Origin: CAYPNF01 sp964411985
GTDB lineage: Bacteria; Verrucomicrobiota; Verrucomicrobiia; Limisphaerales; J093
Direction of reading: 5' to 3'
Assembly (NCBI GenBank): GCA_964411985.1
Contig: CAYPNF010000007.1
Span: forward strand, 161,785 to 225,784
DNA length: 64,000 nt
Made by a program: the position numbers and the translations under genes
Notes under the pieces: generated by a model
Database searches by the model: none
Told to the model about the DNA's origin: nothing
The model's input: the letters and a program-made list of their open reading frames with translations, nothing else
In this document: positions 53,316 to 62,018 of the stretch, one piece after another
Position numbering within the stretch: the stretch's first letter is position 1
Layout: the number at the start of each line of letters is the position of its first letter

Positions 53316-54793
53316 TCGCCCTACAATTATTACAGATGTTGCCGACGCGATTCCCATGGATGGGCGCACGATCCCGCAGGAGCCGGTCTTCCGTGCTGGG
53401 CCTCTCGGTGGAGGGAAACCGCCTGGAGGGGTGCGTGCTGCGCCGGGGGAGATCCGGTATCGAGGCGCCCCAGACCTTTTCGGCCGCTCTCTCGCTTGAT
53501 CCTTTCACCCACGATGTGGATTTGGTTGGCAGGGAGATCCGAAAGCTCCTGGATCAGGCTCAGATTCGAGAGCGCCATTGCGTCGTCTCCATTCCGCTGT
53601 CGTGGGTGCTGACACTTCGGATACAGCTTCCCGACTTGCCAGAGGAGGATCTGGCGTCTTTGCTGGTGATGGAAGCGGAGCGGGGTTTTCCGTGCGATCT
53701 GGAGCTCCTCTCACTTTCGGAGTCGAGGTTCTCCGCCCCGGGCGGTCAGCGATACGCGTTGCTCACGGGGGTGGCAAAGCAGCAGTTGTCAAGGTTGGAG
53801 TCCGTTCTGGAAGCGGCCCAACTCAGGCCGATCTGGATGTGTCCTGGGATCTGTGCGATGGAAGGGGGGGGGCGGGCGGAGGATGCAGGGAGAGCCTCGC
53901 TCCTGCTCAGTTCCGAGGGGGCAAGCCTCCAGGTCCTTGGGAAAGGGGGGATCGCCGCGCTTCGATACCTGGAGGGGATCTGGGAACGCGGGGAGAGCGG
54001 CCTGCAGGTTCAGGTTCCCCAGGTGCTTCGCGAACTCCGCATCACCCTTGGCCAATTGCCGCCCGGGCTGCGGGAGTCCGTTCGGCGCATCCAGGTTTTT
54101 GGGCAGGGAACGGCTGCCGAGCAGCTGTGGACGGGATTACGCTCCTCGATGGAGGGAATGGGGGTGACGGTGGATATGGCGGGTCCTGCCGATGATGGAC
54201 CGTTGATGAAACGTCTTCCGTCGGGGTTGGCCTTGACCCCATGGGCCATGCTGGCGGCCAGATACTTGAACGAGGTTCCGCCGACACTCCAGTACCTCCA
54301 GCCCAAGGTCAGTCCGTTGCGGCAATTCCTGGCCAAGTGTTCGACCCGTCGAACCGCTTGGGTGGCAGGGACAGCCGGAACGATCGGAATGGTGCTCCTG
54401 TTGGGATTCTTGGTTCAGCAGGTTCAACTGTGGCGCTGGCAATCGAAGTGGAAGGCCATTTCTTCGCGCGTCTACGAACTGGAAGACATGCAGTCCCAGA
54501 TTCGTCGTTATCGGCCCTGGTTCGATGAATCGATTCGCTCGCTGAGCATTTTAAAGCGCCTAACCGAAGCGTTTCCCGAAGACGGAGCGGTTTCCGCCAA
54601 AACAGTGGAAATGCGGGACACCTCGCAGGTGACCTGTCACGGTACGGCGAGGGATCGACAGGCCTTGCTGCGGGTCTTGGAGAAGCTAGGGGGAGGGGAG
54701 GAAGTCAATAACGTGAAGGTGGAGCAGATTCGAGGCAAAACTCCCTTGGAATTCACATTCAGTTTTCACTGGAAAGATCGGACAAGCCCATGA
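53312..54793 (+). CDS. gspL: GspL-like protein (PilM-like domain plus PilN-like part)
   Basis: 493 residues, start ATG 53312 in the ATGA overlap with gspK. Residues 25-320 resemble an actin-like PilM/GspL fold (SSVLGLSVEGNRLEGCVLRRG; LPDLPEEDLASLLVMEAERGFPCDLE). One membrane span lies at about 348-370 (VAGTAGTIGMVLLLGFLVQQV). A periplasmic ferredoxin-like PilN/GspL end follows. It should link the ATPase to the inner-membrane platform. It overlaps the next gene by 4 bp. Confidence 0.82.
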   Translation: MIALQLLQMLPTRFPWMGARSRRSRSSVLGLSVEGNRLEGCVLRRGRSGIEAPQTFSAALSLDPFTHDVDLVGREIRKLLDQAQIRERHCVVSIPLSWVLTLRIQLPDLPEEDLASLLVMEAERGFPCDLELLSLSESRFSAPGGQRYALLTGVAKQQLSRLESVLEAAQLRPIWMCPGICAMEGGGRAEDAGRASLLLSSEGASLQVLGKGGIAALRYLEGIWERGESGLQVQVPQVLRELRITLGQLPPGLRESVRRIQVFGQGTAAEQLWTGLRSSMEGMGVTVDMAGPADDGPLMKRLPSGLALTPWAMLAARYLNEVPPTLQYLQPKVSPLRQFLAKCSTRRTAWVAGTAGTIGMVLLLGFLVQQVQLWRWQSKWKAISSRVYELEDMQSQIRRYRPWFDESIRSLSILKRLTEAFPEDGAVSAKTVEMRDTSQVTCHGTARDRQALLRVLEKLGGGEEVNNVKVEQIRGKTPLEFTFSFHWKDRTSP

Positions 54794-55323
54794 ATTTGCA
54801 GAATCGACAACAGCTCCTGGGATTGGTGGCGGGCACCGCGCTGGCGATGCTTCTGGGGGATCGGCTGGTGCTGACGCCCATGATCAAGAGTTGGAAAGAG
54901 CGCGGTGAGACGCTGATGCAACTCCGCAAAAAAGTGGCGCAAGGGGACGTGCTTCTGGGACGGAGCAAGTCCATTCAGGATCGATGGGACTCTATGCGTA
55001 CCAACACGCTTCCGCGGGACGCTTCGCTAGCGGAAAGTCGGGTCTTGAAGACCTTCGACCGCTGTTCCCAGGACAGCAGCGTGAGCATCGCCTCGATCCG
55101 TCCCCAGTGGAAGAAGGCGAGCGACGATTACGCGACTCTCGAGTGCCGGGTGGATGCCTCCGGGAATCTCTCCAGTCTGACGCGCTTCCTTTATCTTTTG
55201 GAAAAGGACCCGTTGGGTATGAAAGTGGATACGCTCGAACTGAGCACCAAGGACAGTGAAGGCCAGCAGATCACCCTGGGACTGCAGGTGAGCACTCTCA
55301 TGCTGACTCCCTCTGGATCATGA
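54790..55323 (+). CDS. gspM: GspM/PilO-like protein
   Basis: 177 residues. One N-terminal membrane span (LLGLVAGTALAMLLGDRLVL), a coiled helix (WKERGETLMQLRKKVAQGDVLLGR), and a C-terminal ferredoxin-like domain (VDASGNLSSLTRFLYLLEKDPLGMKVDTLELS) as in PilO and GspM. Inner-membrane assembly-platform partner of GspL. It overlaps both neighbours by 4 bp. Confidence 0.8.
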   Translation: MNLQNRQQLLGLVAGTALAMLLGDRLVLTPMIKSWKERGETLMQLRKKVAQGDVLLGRSKSIQDRWDSMRTNTLPRDASLAESRVLKTFDRCSQDSSVSIASIRPQWKKASDDYATLECRVDASGNLSSLTRFLYLLEKDPLGMKVDTLELSTKDSEGQQITLGLQVSTLMLTPSGS

Positions 55324-56111
55324 ACACGAAAGTCCGAACTCAGCGCTCAAGCCAGTCCTCCCTCTCCGGCGGGCGAAGACTGTTGGTTGCCGGTGTCGGG
55401 TGCCTACTCATCGTTCTGTCGTTGGGGCGTGGGTTTGCCGCGGACGAGACGAACCAGGCGGTGGCCGTGGATGGATCCAGCAACCGTACAGTGGTTGCTG
55501 GGACTTCCACGAACTCCATGGCGTCTCCGGTCCTACGAGGGAAACGGGGTGATTCCAAGGTTTCCTCCACCGACAAGGCTGCCTCCACCAACTCTCCTGC
55601 CTCGTCCCGTGACTTTTCCTCATTCCGCTTGGTGAGTGACCGGAATATCTTCAATGCCAACCGTTCTGGCGGCCGCCCGGCGGGGCCCAGTCGCCCGACC
55701 CGCGCTCCCAAGAAGACGGACACCCTGGCCCTGGTGGGCATTGTGAGTTACGAGAGGGGCACGTTCGCCCTGTTCGATGGCAGCAGCTCTGATTTCCGCA
55801 AATCCATCCCGGCGGGATCGGCGGTCGCTGGCTGGAAGTTGAAAGCGGTGGATTCAAAGTCAGTGCAGCTCGAGGCCAATGGCAAGACCCTGGAGATGCA
55901 GGTGAGTTCTCAGCTGAAGCGTGAGGATGGGGGGGAATGGCGATTGTCCACCGGCGCCGGTTCCTACCGCACGGAGTCTTCCGGCCCCTCTGATTCCACG
56001 ACCTCCGGAACGGCATCCGGCGGAGCCGAAACCTCCGCATCCAGCGATGCTGGCAGCGACGAAGTGCTAAAACGACTTTTGCAGAAGAGAGAAAAGGAAA
56101 TGAACCGATGA
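55320..56111 (+). CDS. GspC/PilP-like periplasmic protein
   Basis: 263 residues. An N-terminal hydrophobic segment (LLVAGVGCLLIVLSLGRGFA) acts as signal or anchor. After a Ser/Thr-rich region comes FSSFRLVSDRNIFNANRSG, then a small beta domain (TDTLALVGIVSYERGTFALFDGSSSDFRKSIPAGSAVAGWKLKAVDSKSVQLEANGKTLEM, given in parts of the HR domain of GspC). A Ser-rich tail ends it. Position just before the secretin genes fits GspC, which links platform and secretin. Identity is by pattern only. Confidence 0.65.
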   Translation: MNTKVRTQRSSQSSLSGGRRLLVAGVGCLLIVLSLGRGFAADETNQAVAVDGSSNRTVVAGTSTNSMASPVLRGKRGDSKVSSTDKAASTNSPASSRDFSSFRLVSDRNIFNANRSGGRPAGPSRPTRAPKKTDTLALVGIVSYERGTFALFDGSSSDFRKSIPAGSAVAGWKLKAVDSKSVQLEANGKTLEMQVSSQLKREDGGEWRLSTGAGSYRTESSGPSDSTTSGTASGGAETSASSDAGSDEVLKRLLQKREKEMNR

Positions 56112-57814
56112 AAGCCCCATTTTACCCCCTATTCCTTGCCGGCATTCTGGGCGTGTGCTCAACCCACGCGGCCCAAGGCGATGATCCGACGAGCACCAAC
56201 CAACTTCCGGCGAAAGTGGAGGAAGCGGACCCCGGGGAGACCAACCAGCCTCCGGCGGGCGTGGAACCGGCAGGGGAACCGTCTGAAACGGTTGCCGCCA
56301 AGCCAGTGGGCGAAGCTTCCCCCGCTGTAGTACCGGCGATGGCGAAGGATGCGGGGGCTGGGGAAGCCAAGCCTCTGGGAGCTTCCACCACCAATGCGCT
56401 CGACACCCCTTTGCTTCCTGATGGGACCAAGGGTTTGCGGCTGAATTTCCGGGGAGCGCCGCTCGAGATGGTTTTAAACTACCTCAGCGAAGCCGCCGGG
56501 TTTATCATCAATCTGGAGACCGAAGCGCGGGGGAAAGTGGATGTCTGGAGTAACCAACCGCTGACGAAGGATGAGGCCCTGACCCTGTTAGATTCCGTGT
56601 TAAACAAGAACGGCTACGCGGCCATCCGCAGTGGCAGAACCCTGACGATTATCAGCCGGGATGAAGCGAAGAAACGGGACATTCCGGTCGTGAGCGGCAA
56701 CGATCCGCAGTCAATTCCCAAGAGCGACGAGGTGGTGACGCAGATTATTCCCGTGCGGTTCATCAATGCGCTTCAGGTCAGCAAGGACCTGCAAGCACTG
56801 CTTCCCACCACTGCCAATCTGACTGCGAACGAAGGGGGAAATGCACTTGTTCTTACCGACACCCGCACGAATATCCGGCGCATGGCTGAGATTGTGAAAG
56901 CCCTGGACACCGCCATCGCGAGCGTATCTTCCATTCGGGTGCACGTATTGAAATATGCCGACGCTAAGGCCCTGGCGACCCTGATCAAGGATCTGTTTAC
57001 GACCCAGGACAGTTCCAGCCAACGCGGCGGCGGCCAGAACCAAATGCAGCAGTTCTTCCGCGGGATGCGAGGCGGTGGAGGACAGGACGCAGGTTCGGGT
57101 TCCAGCGGGTCAGCGAGGGTGGCGACCTCCAAGGTGATAGCGGTGGCGGATGAACGCAGTAACGCGATTGTGGTCAGCGCGCCCGAAGACCAGATGACCG
57201 TGATTGAGGATGTGATTCAGCAGGTGGACAGAGACGTGGAGGATATCACGGAGTTGCGGGTATTTCGGCTGAAGTATGCTGATCCCCAGGAGACAGCGGA
57301 CCTCCTGGCTAGCCTCTTTTCCGACACCGGGAGCACCACCGGGACCTCCCAGGGTGGGGGACGAGGTCAGATCCAGTTTGGAGGGCGTTTCGGGGGAGCG
57401 GGCGGTGGCTTTGGTAACCTGGGTGGCGCATCGAGCGCCTCGCAGAGTGCACGTCTGCAAAAGCAGACGAAAGTCGTGGCCGTGGCGGATCTTCGCACTG
57501 GCTCGGTGGTGGTGAGCGCCTCGCGGGATCTGATGACGCAGATAGGTAAGATGTTGGAACAACTGGATTCCGACCCTCGACGCAAACAAAAGGTCTTCGT
57601 CTATTCCGTGGAGAATGGAGATCCCCAGGCTGTGCAGGACGTGATCCAAAGCCTCTTCCCGAACCAAGGCAACACCAGTACTTCCAGTCGGAATTCGTCG
57701 CAGCAGAACGCGAACCAATTGAACAACCGCCAAACACAGACGCGGAACCAATCCCGGTCTGGGACTGGCTCCACCAGTTCTGGTTTTGGCAGCAGCACCG
57801 GGGGGGGACGATGA
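56108..57814 (+). CDS. gspD: secretin N-domain protein GspD (no pore domain), first half of a split secretin
   Basis: 568 residues. A signal peptide (MKAPFYPLFLAGILGVCSTHAAQ) and a Pro/Ala-rich linker precede N0 (about 108-183) and three N1-type domains (about 208-268, 275-376, 382-489), two of them with Gly/Ser-rich loops in the middle. The chain then starts one more N-domain (KVFVYSVENGDPQAVQDVIQSLF, 495-517) but stops after a Ser/Asn/Gly-rich loop at 568. The secretin pore domain is missing; it is in the next gene, which overlaps by 4 bp (ATGA). It should form the periplasmic part of the channel. Confidence 0.85.
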   Translation: MKAPFYPLFLAGILGVCSTHAAQGDDPTSTNQLPAKVEEADPGETNQPPAGVEPAGEPSETVAAKPVGEASPAVVPAMAKDAGAGEAKPLGASTTNALDTPLLPDGTKGLRLNFRGAPLEMVLNYLSEAAGFIINLETEARGKVDVWSNQPLTKDEALTLLDSVLNKNGYAAIRSGRTLTIISRDEAKKRDIPVVSGNDPQSIPKSDEVVTQIIPVRFINALQVSKDLQALLPTTANLTANEGGNALVLTDTRTNIRRMAEIVKALDTAIASVSSIRVHVLKYADAKALATLIKDLFTTQDSSSQRGGGQNQMQQFFRGMRGGGGQDAGSGSSGSARVATSKVIAVADERSNAIVVSAPEDQMTVIEDVIQQVDRDVEDITELRVFRLKYADPQETADLLASLFSDTGSTTGTSQGGGRGQIQFGGRFGGAGGGFGNLGGASSASQSARLQKQTKVVAVADLRTGSVVVSASRDLMTQIGKMLEQLDSDPRRKQKVFVYSVENGDPQAVQDVIQSLFPNQGNTSTSSRNSSQQNANQLNNRQTQTRNQSRSGTGSTSSGFGSSTGGGR

Positions 57815-58995
57815 CCGACATGAAGCGCCAGCCTCTACTGAAAAGGATTCCCATGCATTACTTGAAACTGATCTGCCGGGCGCCACGGGTTGCGTTTTTG
57901 CTGGCATGTTTGAGCTGCCTACCGCTCTCAAGCCAAGCCCAGGGATTCGGTACTGGCAACCGAGCCCGCACCGGGACGTCCCGTTCCTCCGCCACCTACC
58001 CGACCAGTTCGGAAATGGGGGGCGCGACCGTGACCTATGACCAAGAGACGCGCAAACTGATCGTGGTGACCGATGACGAGACCGCGCAGAGCATCAGCCA
58101 AGTGGTTACCAACCTCAGCAGGCCTGCGCCACAGGTTCTTATCAAATGTGTGTTCCTCTCGGTGACACATCGGGATGAACTCGACGTCGGTGTCGAAGGT
58201 TCCTATACCAAGAACATCGGTGGCGGGCAGACCAGTATCGTGAGCCAGATCTTTGGGTTGGCGTCTGCAGGAGCGGCTCCAGTCCCTCCCGGGGCTGGGA
58301 TCTACCAGATCGTTGGGAGCGACTTTCAAGCCACCTTGCGAATGATTCAGCAGGCGGGAAAGACGGAGATCCTCTCCCGTCCCTCCATCATGGCCAGGAA
58401 CAACCAGCAGGCCTCCATCACCGTGGGCCAGCGGGTTCCGCTGGTCACGAATGTTCGGCTCGACCAGAACAACAATCAGAACAGCTCGATCACCTACGAG
58501 AACGTGGGTATCCTGCTGAATGTCACGCCGTTTATCACCTCGGATGGCATGGTGGAGATGATCGTTTCGCCCGAGATTTCGGACATCTCGGAGAAAAGCA
58601 CGACGGTAGGGGATGGAATTACAGCCCCCATTATCAACACCCGCTCCGCGGATACAGTCGTCGTAACTCCTGATGGCCAGACGATCGTTATCGGTGGGCT
58701 GATGGCCTCCACGAAGCTGGACACGGAGCACAAGGTTCCGATTCTGGGCGATATCCCGGTGCTGGGATGGGCCTTCAAACGCAAGATCAAGAACGATGTG
58801 AAGACCGAGTTGCTGATCTTTTTGACTCCGCACGTGATTCGTGAGAGCTCGCAACTCGCTGCCGTCACTTCATCGGAGCAAAAAGGCAAAAGCCTCGTCC
58901 CGAAAGCCTTCAGTGAAGAGCAACTGGACTGGTACCTTGACAAGGGGGGCGCAAGCGAGGCTCCACCGCCCGACAAGAAGAAAAAGAAGAAATAG
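57811..58995 (+). CDS. secretin pore-domain protein, second half of a split secretin
   Basis: 394 residues with its own signal peptide (hydrophobic core FLLACLSCLPLSSQAQ, residues 28-44). It resumes with the second half of an N-domain (TVTYDQETRKLIVVTDDETAQSISQVVTNLSRP, about 73-105), followed by the secretin domain: IKCVFLSVTHRDELDVGVEG, FQATLRMIQQAGKTEILSRPSI, ITVGQRVPLVTN, and the signature VPILGDIPVLGWAFKR (309-324), ending LLIFLTPHVI. The end is KKKKKK. It should form the outer-membrane gate. Overlaps the N-domain gene by 4 bp; a plain frameshift is ruled out by the signal peptide. Confidence 0.9.
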   Translation: MTDMKRQPLLKRIPMHYLKLICRAPRVAFLLACLSCLPLSSQAQGFGTGNRARTGTSRSSATYPTSSEMGGATVTYDQETRKLIVVTDDETAQSISQVVTNLSRPAPQVLIKCVFLSVTHRDELDVGVEGSYTKNIGGGQTSIVSQIFGLASAGAAPVPPGAGIYQIVGSDFQATLRMIQQAGKTEILSRPSIMARNNQQASITVGQRVPLVTNVRLDQNNNQNSSITYENVGILLNVTPFITSDGMVEMIVSPEISDISEKSTTVGDGITAPIINTRSADTVVVTPDGQTIVIGGLMASTKLDTEHKVPILGDIPVLGWAFKRKIKNDVKTELLIFLTPHVIRESSQLAAVTSSEQKGKSLVPKAFSEEQLDWYLDKGGASEAPPPDKKKKKK

Positions 58996-59028
58996 GAACC
59001 TTCGAAGATCCCGCAACCCCCTTCGAAC

Positions 59029-60570
59029 ATGAACCGGAAAACTCAGTGGGCTTACGGCGCCCTTGCCGCAGTGTGGGGGGTTATCGTGCTGTGGCAGGGA
59101 ATGGAGCATACTCGGGTCCGCACTTCGGCCCGGGCTGAAGTGATTAATCACGCCAAGGATGTCTCGACCACTCTGGGAGTCGTCTTGCGCTCACTGCGTC
59201 GCTTCGGGGGGATTCCCAAGGATCGCCTCGAGTCCACTTTGAAGTCGTTGGTTCGACCTGGTGAGTTGGAAGCAATCGCCTTGTTGAACAGTGCGGAAGA
59301 GGTGGTGGCCGCTGCCGGCTCTGACATCGATGTGGAACCGAAACGCCTGGCTTCGAGTGGCGTCCACTGGGCTGGTCAGACGGTGACTCTCGTCAACCTA
59401 GTGGATTTGGGGACGAACATGACCACGGAGATGGACTACTCCCGGCCCACCATCGTGATTCCTGCTGGCCAGCGCGGTCCTTTCCCGATGGGCCGCCCCC
59501 CCGCGGGCACCAACGCCGTTGGCGCCACGAACAATCTCGGGGAGTCCAACCCGCCTCAGCCGCCTCCCATGGATAGGTTCGAGCCACCACCGCCGGAAGC
59601 TGGCGGGTTCTCCTCCACGAACAGCCGCCCGGACCGGCCGCGCCGCGGGGATCGACCCTTCTTTGGGCGACCGTCCTGGATGAGTGAAACGGATTACAAG
59701 TCGATGTTGGAAAAGCAAGGGGTGCATAGTTTCCTGGTTGTCCTTTCGACTCAGAACCTGGCTACTGCCCTGCAACGGGACCTCTGGATCCGGTGCATCA
59801 TTGTCCTGCTCGGAGGCGTGGCGGTGTTGGGTCTGGGATTGGCTTGGACGAATCTTGCGCGCTCTTCCGAGTTGGAGGTTCGGCTCGCGCGGGCGGCCGA
59901 ACTGAACACCCGGCTCAAGGAAATGAACCTGGCGGCAGCTGGCCTCGCCCATGAAACCCGAAACCCTCTCAACATTGTCCGCGGTCTTGCCCAGATGATC
60001 GCCAAAGAACATATCCTGCCGGCGGAAACCCGCACCCGTGCTCTGGATATTGTGGATGAAACCGATCGGGTCACCGCGCAGTTGAATGAGTTTATCAACT
60101 ACTCACGGCCGCGAGAGGTTCGACGGACGAGAGTCCTGCTGAGTAATGCATTGGCGGAAGTTGTTCGAACGCTGGGGTCCGACTTGGAGGAGAAGGGGAT
60201 TGGGGTCCAGATCCACTGTGACCTCCCCCCTGTGGAAGCGGATGACCAATTACTTCGGCAAGCTCTCTTCAATCTGCTGCTGAACGCGGTGCAAGCCGTG
60301 GAAAAGGGAGGCGCGATTCAGGTGGTGGGGGAGCGATCCGGGCCGAACCAAGTAAGCCTCGAGATTCGAGATGATGGGCCGGGGGTGGCCCCAGAGAATG
60401 TCACCGAATTGTTTCGACCCTATTTCACTACCCGGCCGGGGGGCACAGGCTTGGGCCTTGCGGTCGTTCACCAAATCATTCTGGCCCATGGGTGGGAGAT
60501 CGAGTGCCTTCCCAACCAGCCACATGGGGCCGTTTTCCGGATCAGCCACATGGTCCTGTGCGCGAAGTAG
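59029..60570 (+). CDS. sensor histidine kinase of the secretion cluster
   Basis: 513 residues. A first membrane span (about 8-25), a periplasmic region of about 225 residues with a Pro-rich part (PPQPPPMDRFEPPPPEAGG), and a second span (about 254-275). His308 is in AGLAHETRNPLNIVRGL, and the ATPase has LNAVQAVEKGG, RDDGPGV and GGTGLGLAVVHQI, an NtrB-like form. It starts 34 bp after the secretin and is followed after 8 bp by the NtrC-type regulator. It probably senses an envelope signal and phosphorylates that regulator. Confidence 0.92.
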   Translation: MNRKTQWAYGALAAVWGVIVLWQGMEHTRVRTSARAEVINHAKDVSTTLGVVLRSLRRFGGIPKDRLESTLKSLVRPGELEAIALLNSAEEVVAAAGSDIDVEPKRLASSGVHWAGQTVTLVNLVDLGTNMTTEMDYSRPTIVIPAGQRGPFPMGRPPAGTNAVGATNNLGESNPPQPPPMDRFEPPPPEAGGFSSTNSRPDRPRRGDRPFFGRPSWMSETDYKSMLEKQGVHSFLVVLSTQNLATALQRDLWIRCIIVLLGGVAVLGLGLAWTNLARSSELEVRLARAAELNTRLKEMNLAAAGLAHETRNPLNIVRGLAQMIAKEHILPAETRTRALDIVDETDRVTAQLNEFINYSRPREVRRTRVLLSNALAEVVRTLGSDLEEKGIGVQIHCDLPPVEADDQLLRQALFNLLLNAVQAVEKGGAIQVVGERSGPNQVSLEIRDDGPGVAPENVTELFRPYFTTRPGGTGLGLAVVHQIILAHGWEIECLPNQPHGAVFRISHMVLCAK

Positions 60571-60578
60571 TAACCAAC

Positions 60579-61973
60579 ATGCCTTCCGAAAGCGTCATAG
60601 AGTCAGTGCCTGCACCGACTATCTTGATTGTGGACGATGACGCCAGCCAGCGGAGTCTCCTCAGTTCGTTTCTCAGGAAGCAGGGGTTCGAAATCCTTAC
60701 CGTGGACTCCGGAGAGGAGGCTCTCAAAACATTGAATGCCAAGCCTTTAAACCTGATGATCTCGGACGTTCGCATGCCCGGGATTTCTGGTTTGGAGACC
60801 CTCCGACGGGCTCGGCGTGAGCGGGCCTTACTGCCCGTGCTTCTTGTCACTGCGTACGCGGACATCCGTGAGGCGGTTGATGCGATGCGCGATGGGGCCG
60901 TGAATTATCTCTCCAAACCGATTGATTTGGACGAATTGCTGGCTTCCGTGCGCCAGGCCTTGGGATTATCCAGCAACCTGTCTCCGACGTTCCACGCGGA
61001 CCGGCAGTTGCCAGCCCACGTGGTTGCGGAGAGTCCGCTCATGCAAGCGCTGTTCCGAGACGCGGCTTTGATCGCCGATTCTGAAAGCCGAGTGCTGATC
61101 GTCGGGGAGAGCGGGGTAGGCAAGGAAGTTCTGGCGGATGTCATCCATTCGTGGGGTCGACGCGCCCAGGGGCCGCTGGTGAAAGTCAACTGTGCGGCTC
61201 TTCCGGAGACCTTGCTGGAGAGCGAGTTGTTCGGGCACGAGAAGGGCGCCTTTACCGGTGCAACGGCGCAGAGGATTGGGCGTTTTGAATATGCCATAGG
61301 AGGCACGATCTTCCTCGACGAGATCGGGGAGATGACTCCACCGTTGCAGGCCAAGCTTCTGAGAGTCATCCAGGACGGCCGATTCCAGCGTTTGGGGGCT
61401 AACAAAGAGGTGTTCAGCAATGCGAGAATCCTTGCTGCCAGCAACAAAAACCTGGAGGAAGCGGTTCGCAAAGGGATGTTCCGTGAGGATCTGTACTATC
61501 GCTTGAACGTGGTGGAACTGAGCATTCCTCCGCTCCGTGAGCGCCAGGAGGACATCCAGCCCTTGGCCCTGCGATTTGCCGAGGAGTTCAGCAGTGGCCG
61601 TGCTCGCATTTCCGCTTCCGTTTCCACCATTCTGCAGCGGTATTCCTGGCCCGGCAACGTGCGTGAGTTGCGCAACGCCATGGAACGAGCCTCGCTCCTC
61701 TCGTGCGGTGGAATCGTGTTACCTGAACATCTTCCCACCAAACTCCGCTCTCAGGCCTTGGATTCAGCCGAGCCCCTTCCGGCTGAGGATACCCGTCGCC
61801 TTGACCGGATTGAACAACAAACCGTTCTTGAGGCGCTGCGTGAGCATGATTTCAACCGGTCGGAAACGGCGAGAGTCCTGGGGATTAGCCGCAGGGCGTT
61901 GATTTACAAGTTGCAGCGCTTACGCGAGCAGGGATTTAGCGTCGATCGTGCCACGCCGGAACCAGGAACTTGA
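60579..61973 (+). CDS. NtrC-type sigma-54-dependent response regulator
   Basis: 464 residues. Receiver: acidic DDD at 19-21, phospho-Asp63 (SDVRMPG), Lys113. AAA+ domain: GESGVGKE (176-183), the sigma-54 contact GAFTGA (223-228), and Walker B FLDEIGEM. C-terminal Fis-type helix-turn-helix: NRSETARVLGISRRALIYKLQRLRE. The ATG at 60579 is chosen; a longer open frame starts at 60492 inside the kinase gene. It is expected to bind enhancer sites and activate sigma-54 promoters such as the one at 45937. Confidence 0.95.
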   Translation: MPSESVIESVPAPTILIVDDDASQRSLLSSFLRKQGFEILTVDSGEEALKTLNAKPLNLMISDVRMPGISGLETLRRARRERALLPVLLVTAYADIREAVDAMRDGAVNYLSKPIDLDELLASVRQALGLSSNLSPTFHADRQLPAHVVAESPLMQALFRDAALIADSESRVLIVGESGVGKEVLADVIHSWGRRAQGPLVKVNCAALPETLLESELFGHEKGAFTGATAQRIGRFEYAIGGTIFLDEIGEMTPPLQAKLLRVIQDGRFQRLGANKEVFSNARILAASNKNLEEAVRKGMFREDLYYRLNVVELSIPPLRERQEDIQPLALRFAEEFSSGRARISASVSTILQRYSWPGNVRELRNAMERASLLSCGGIVLPEHLPTKLRSQALDSAEPLPAEDTRRLDRIEQQTVLEALREHDFNRSETARVLGISRRALIYKLQRLREQGFSVDRATPEPGT

Positions 61974-62018
61974 ACGCGCGAGGCACCGCGTACACCAGGG
62001 ATTCCCGGGCTGGGTTTT

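Noticed and set aside
57800..57860. A frameshift or sequencing error as the cause of the split secretin
   Set aside because: The second gene has its own complete signal peptide and an ATGA overlap, which an error would not create.
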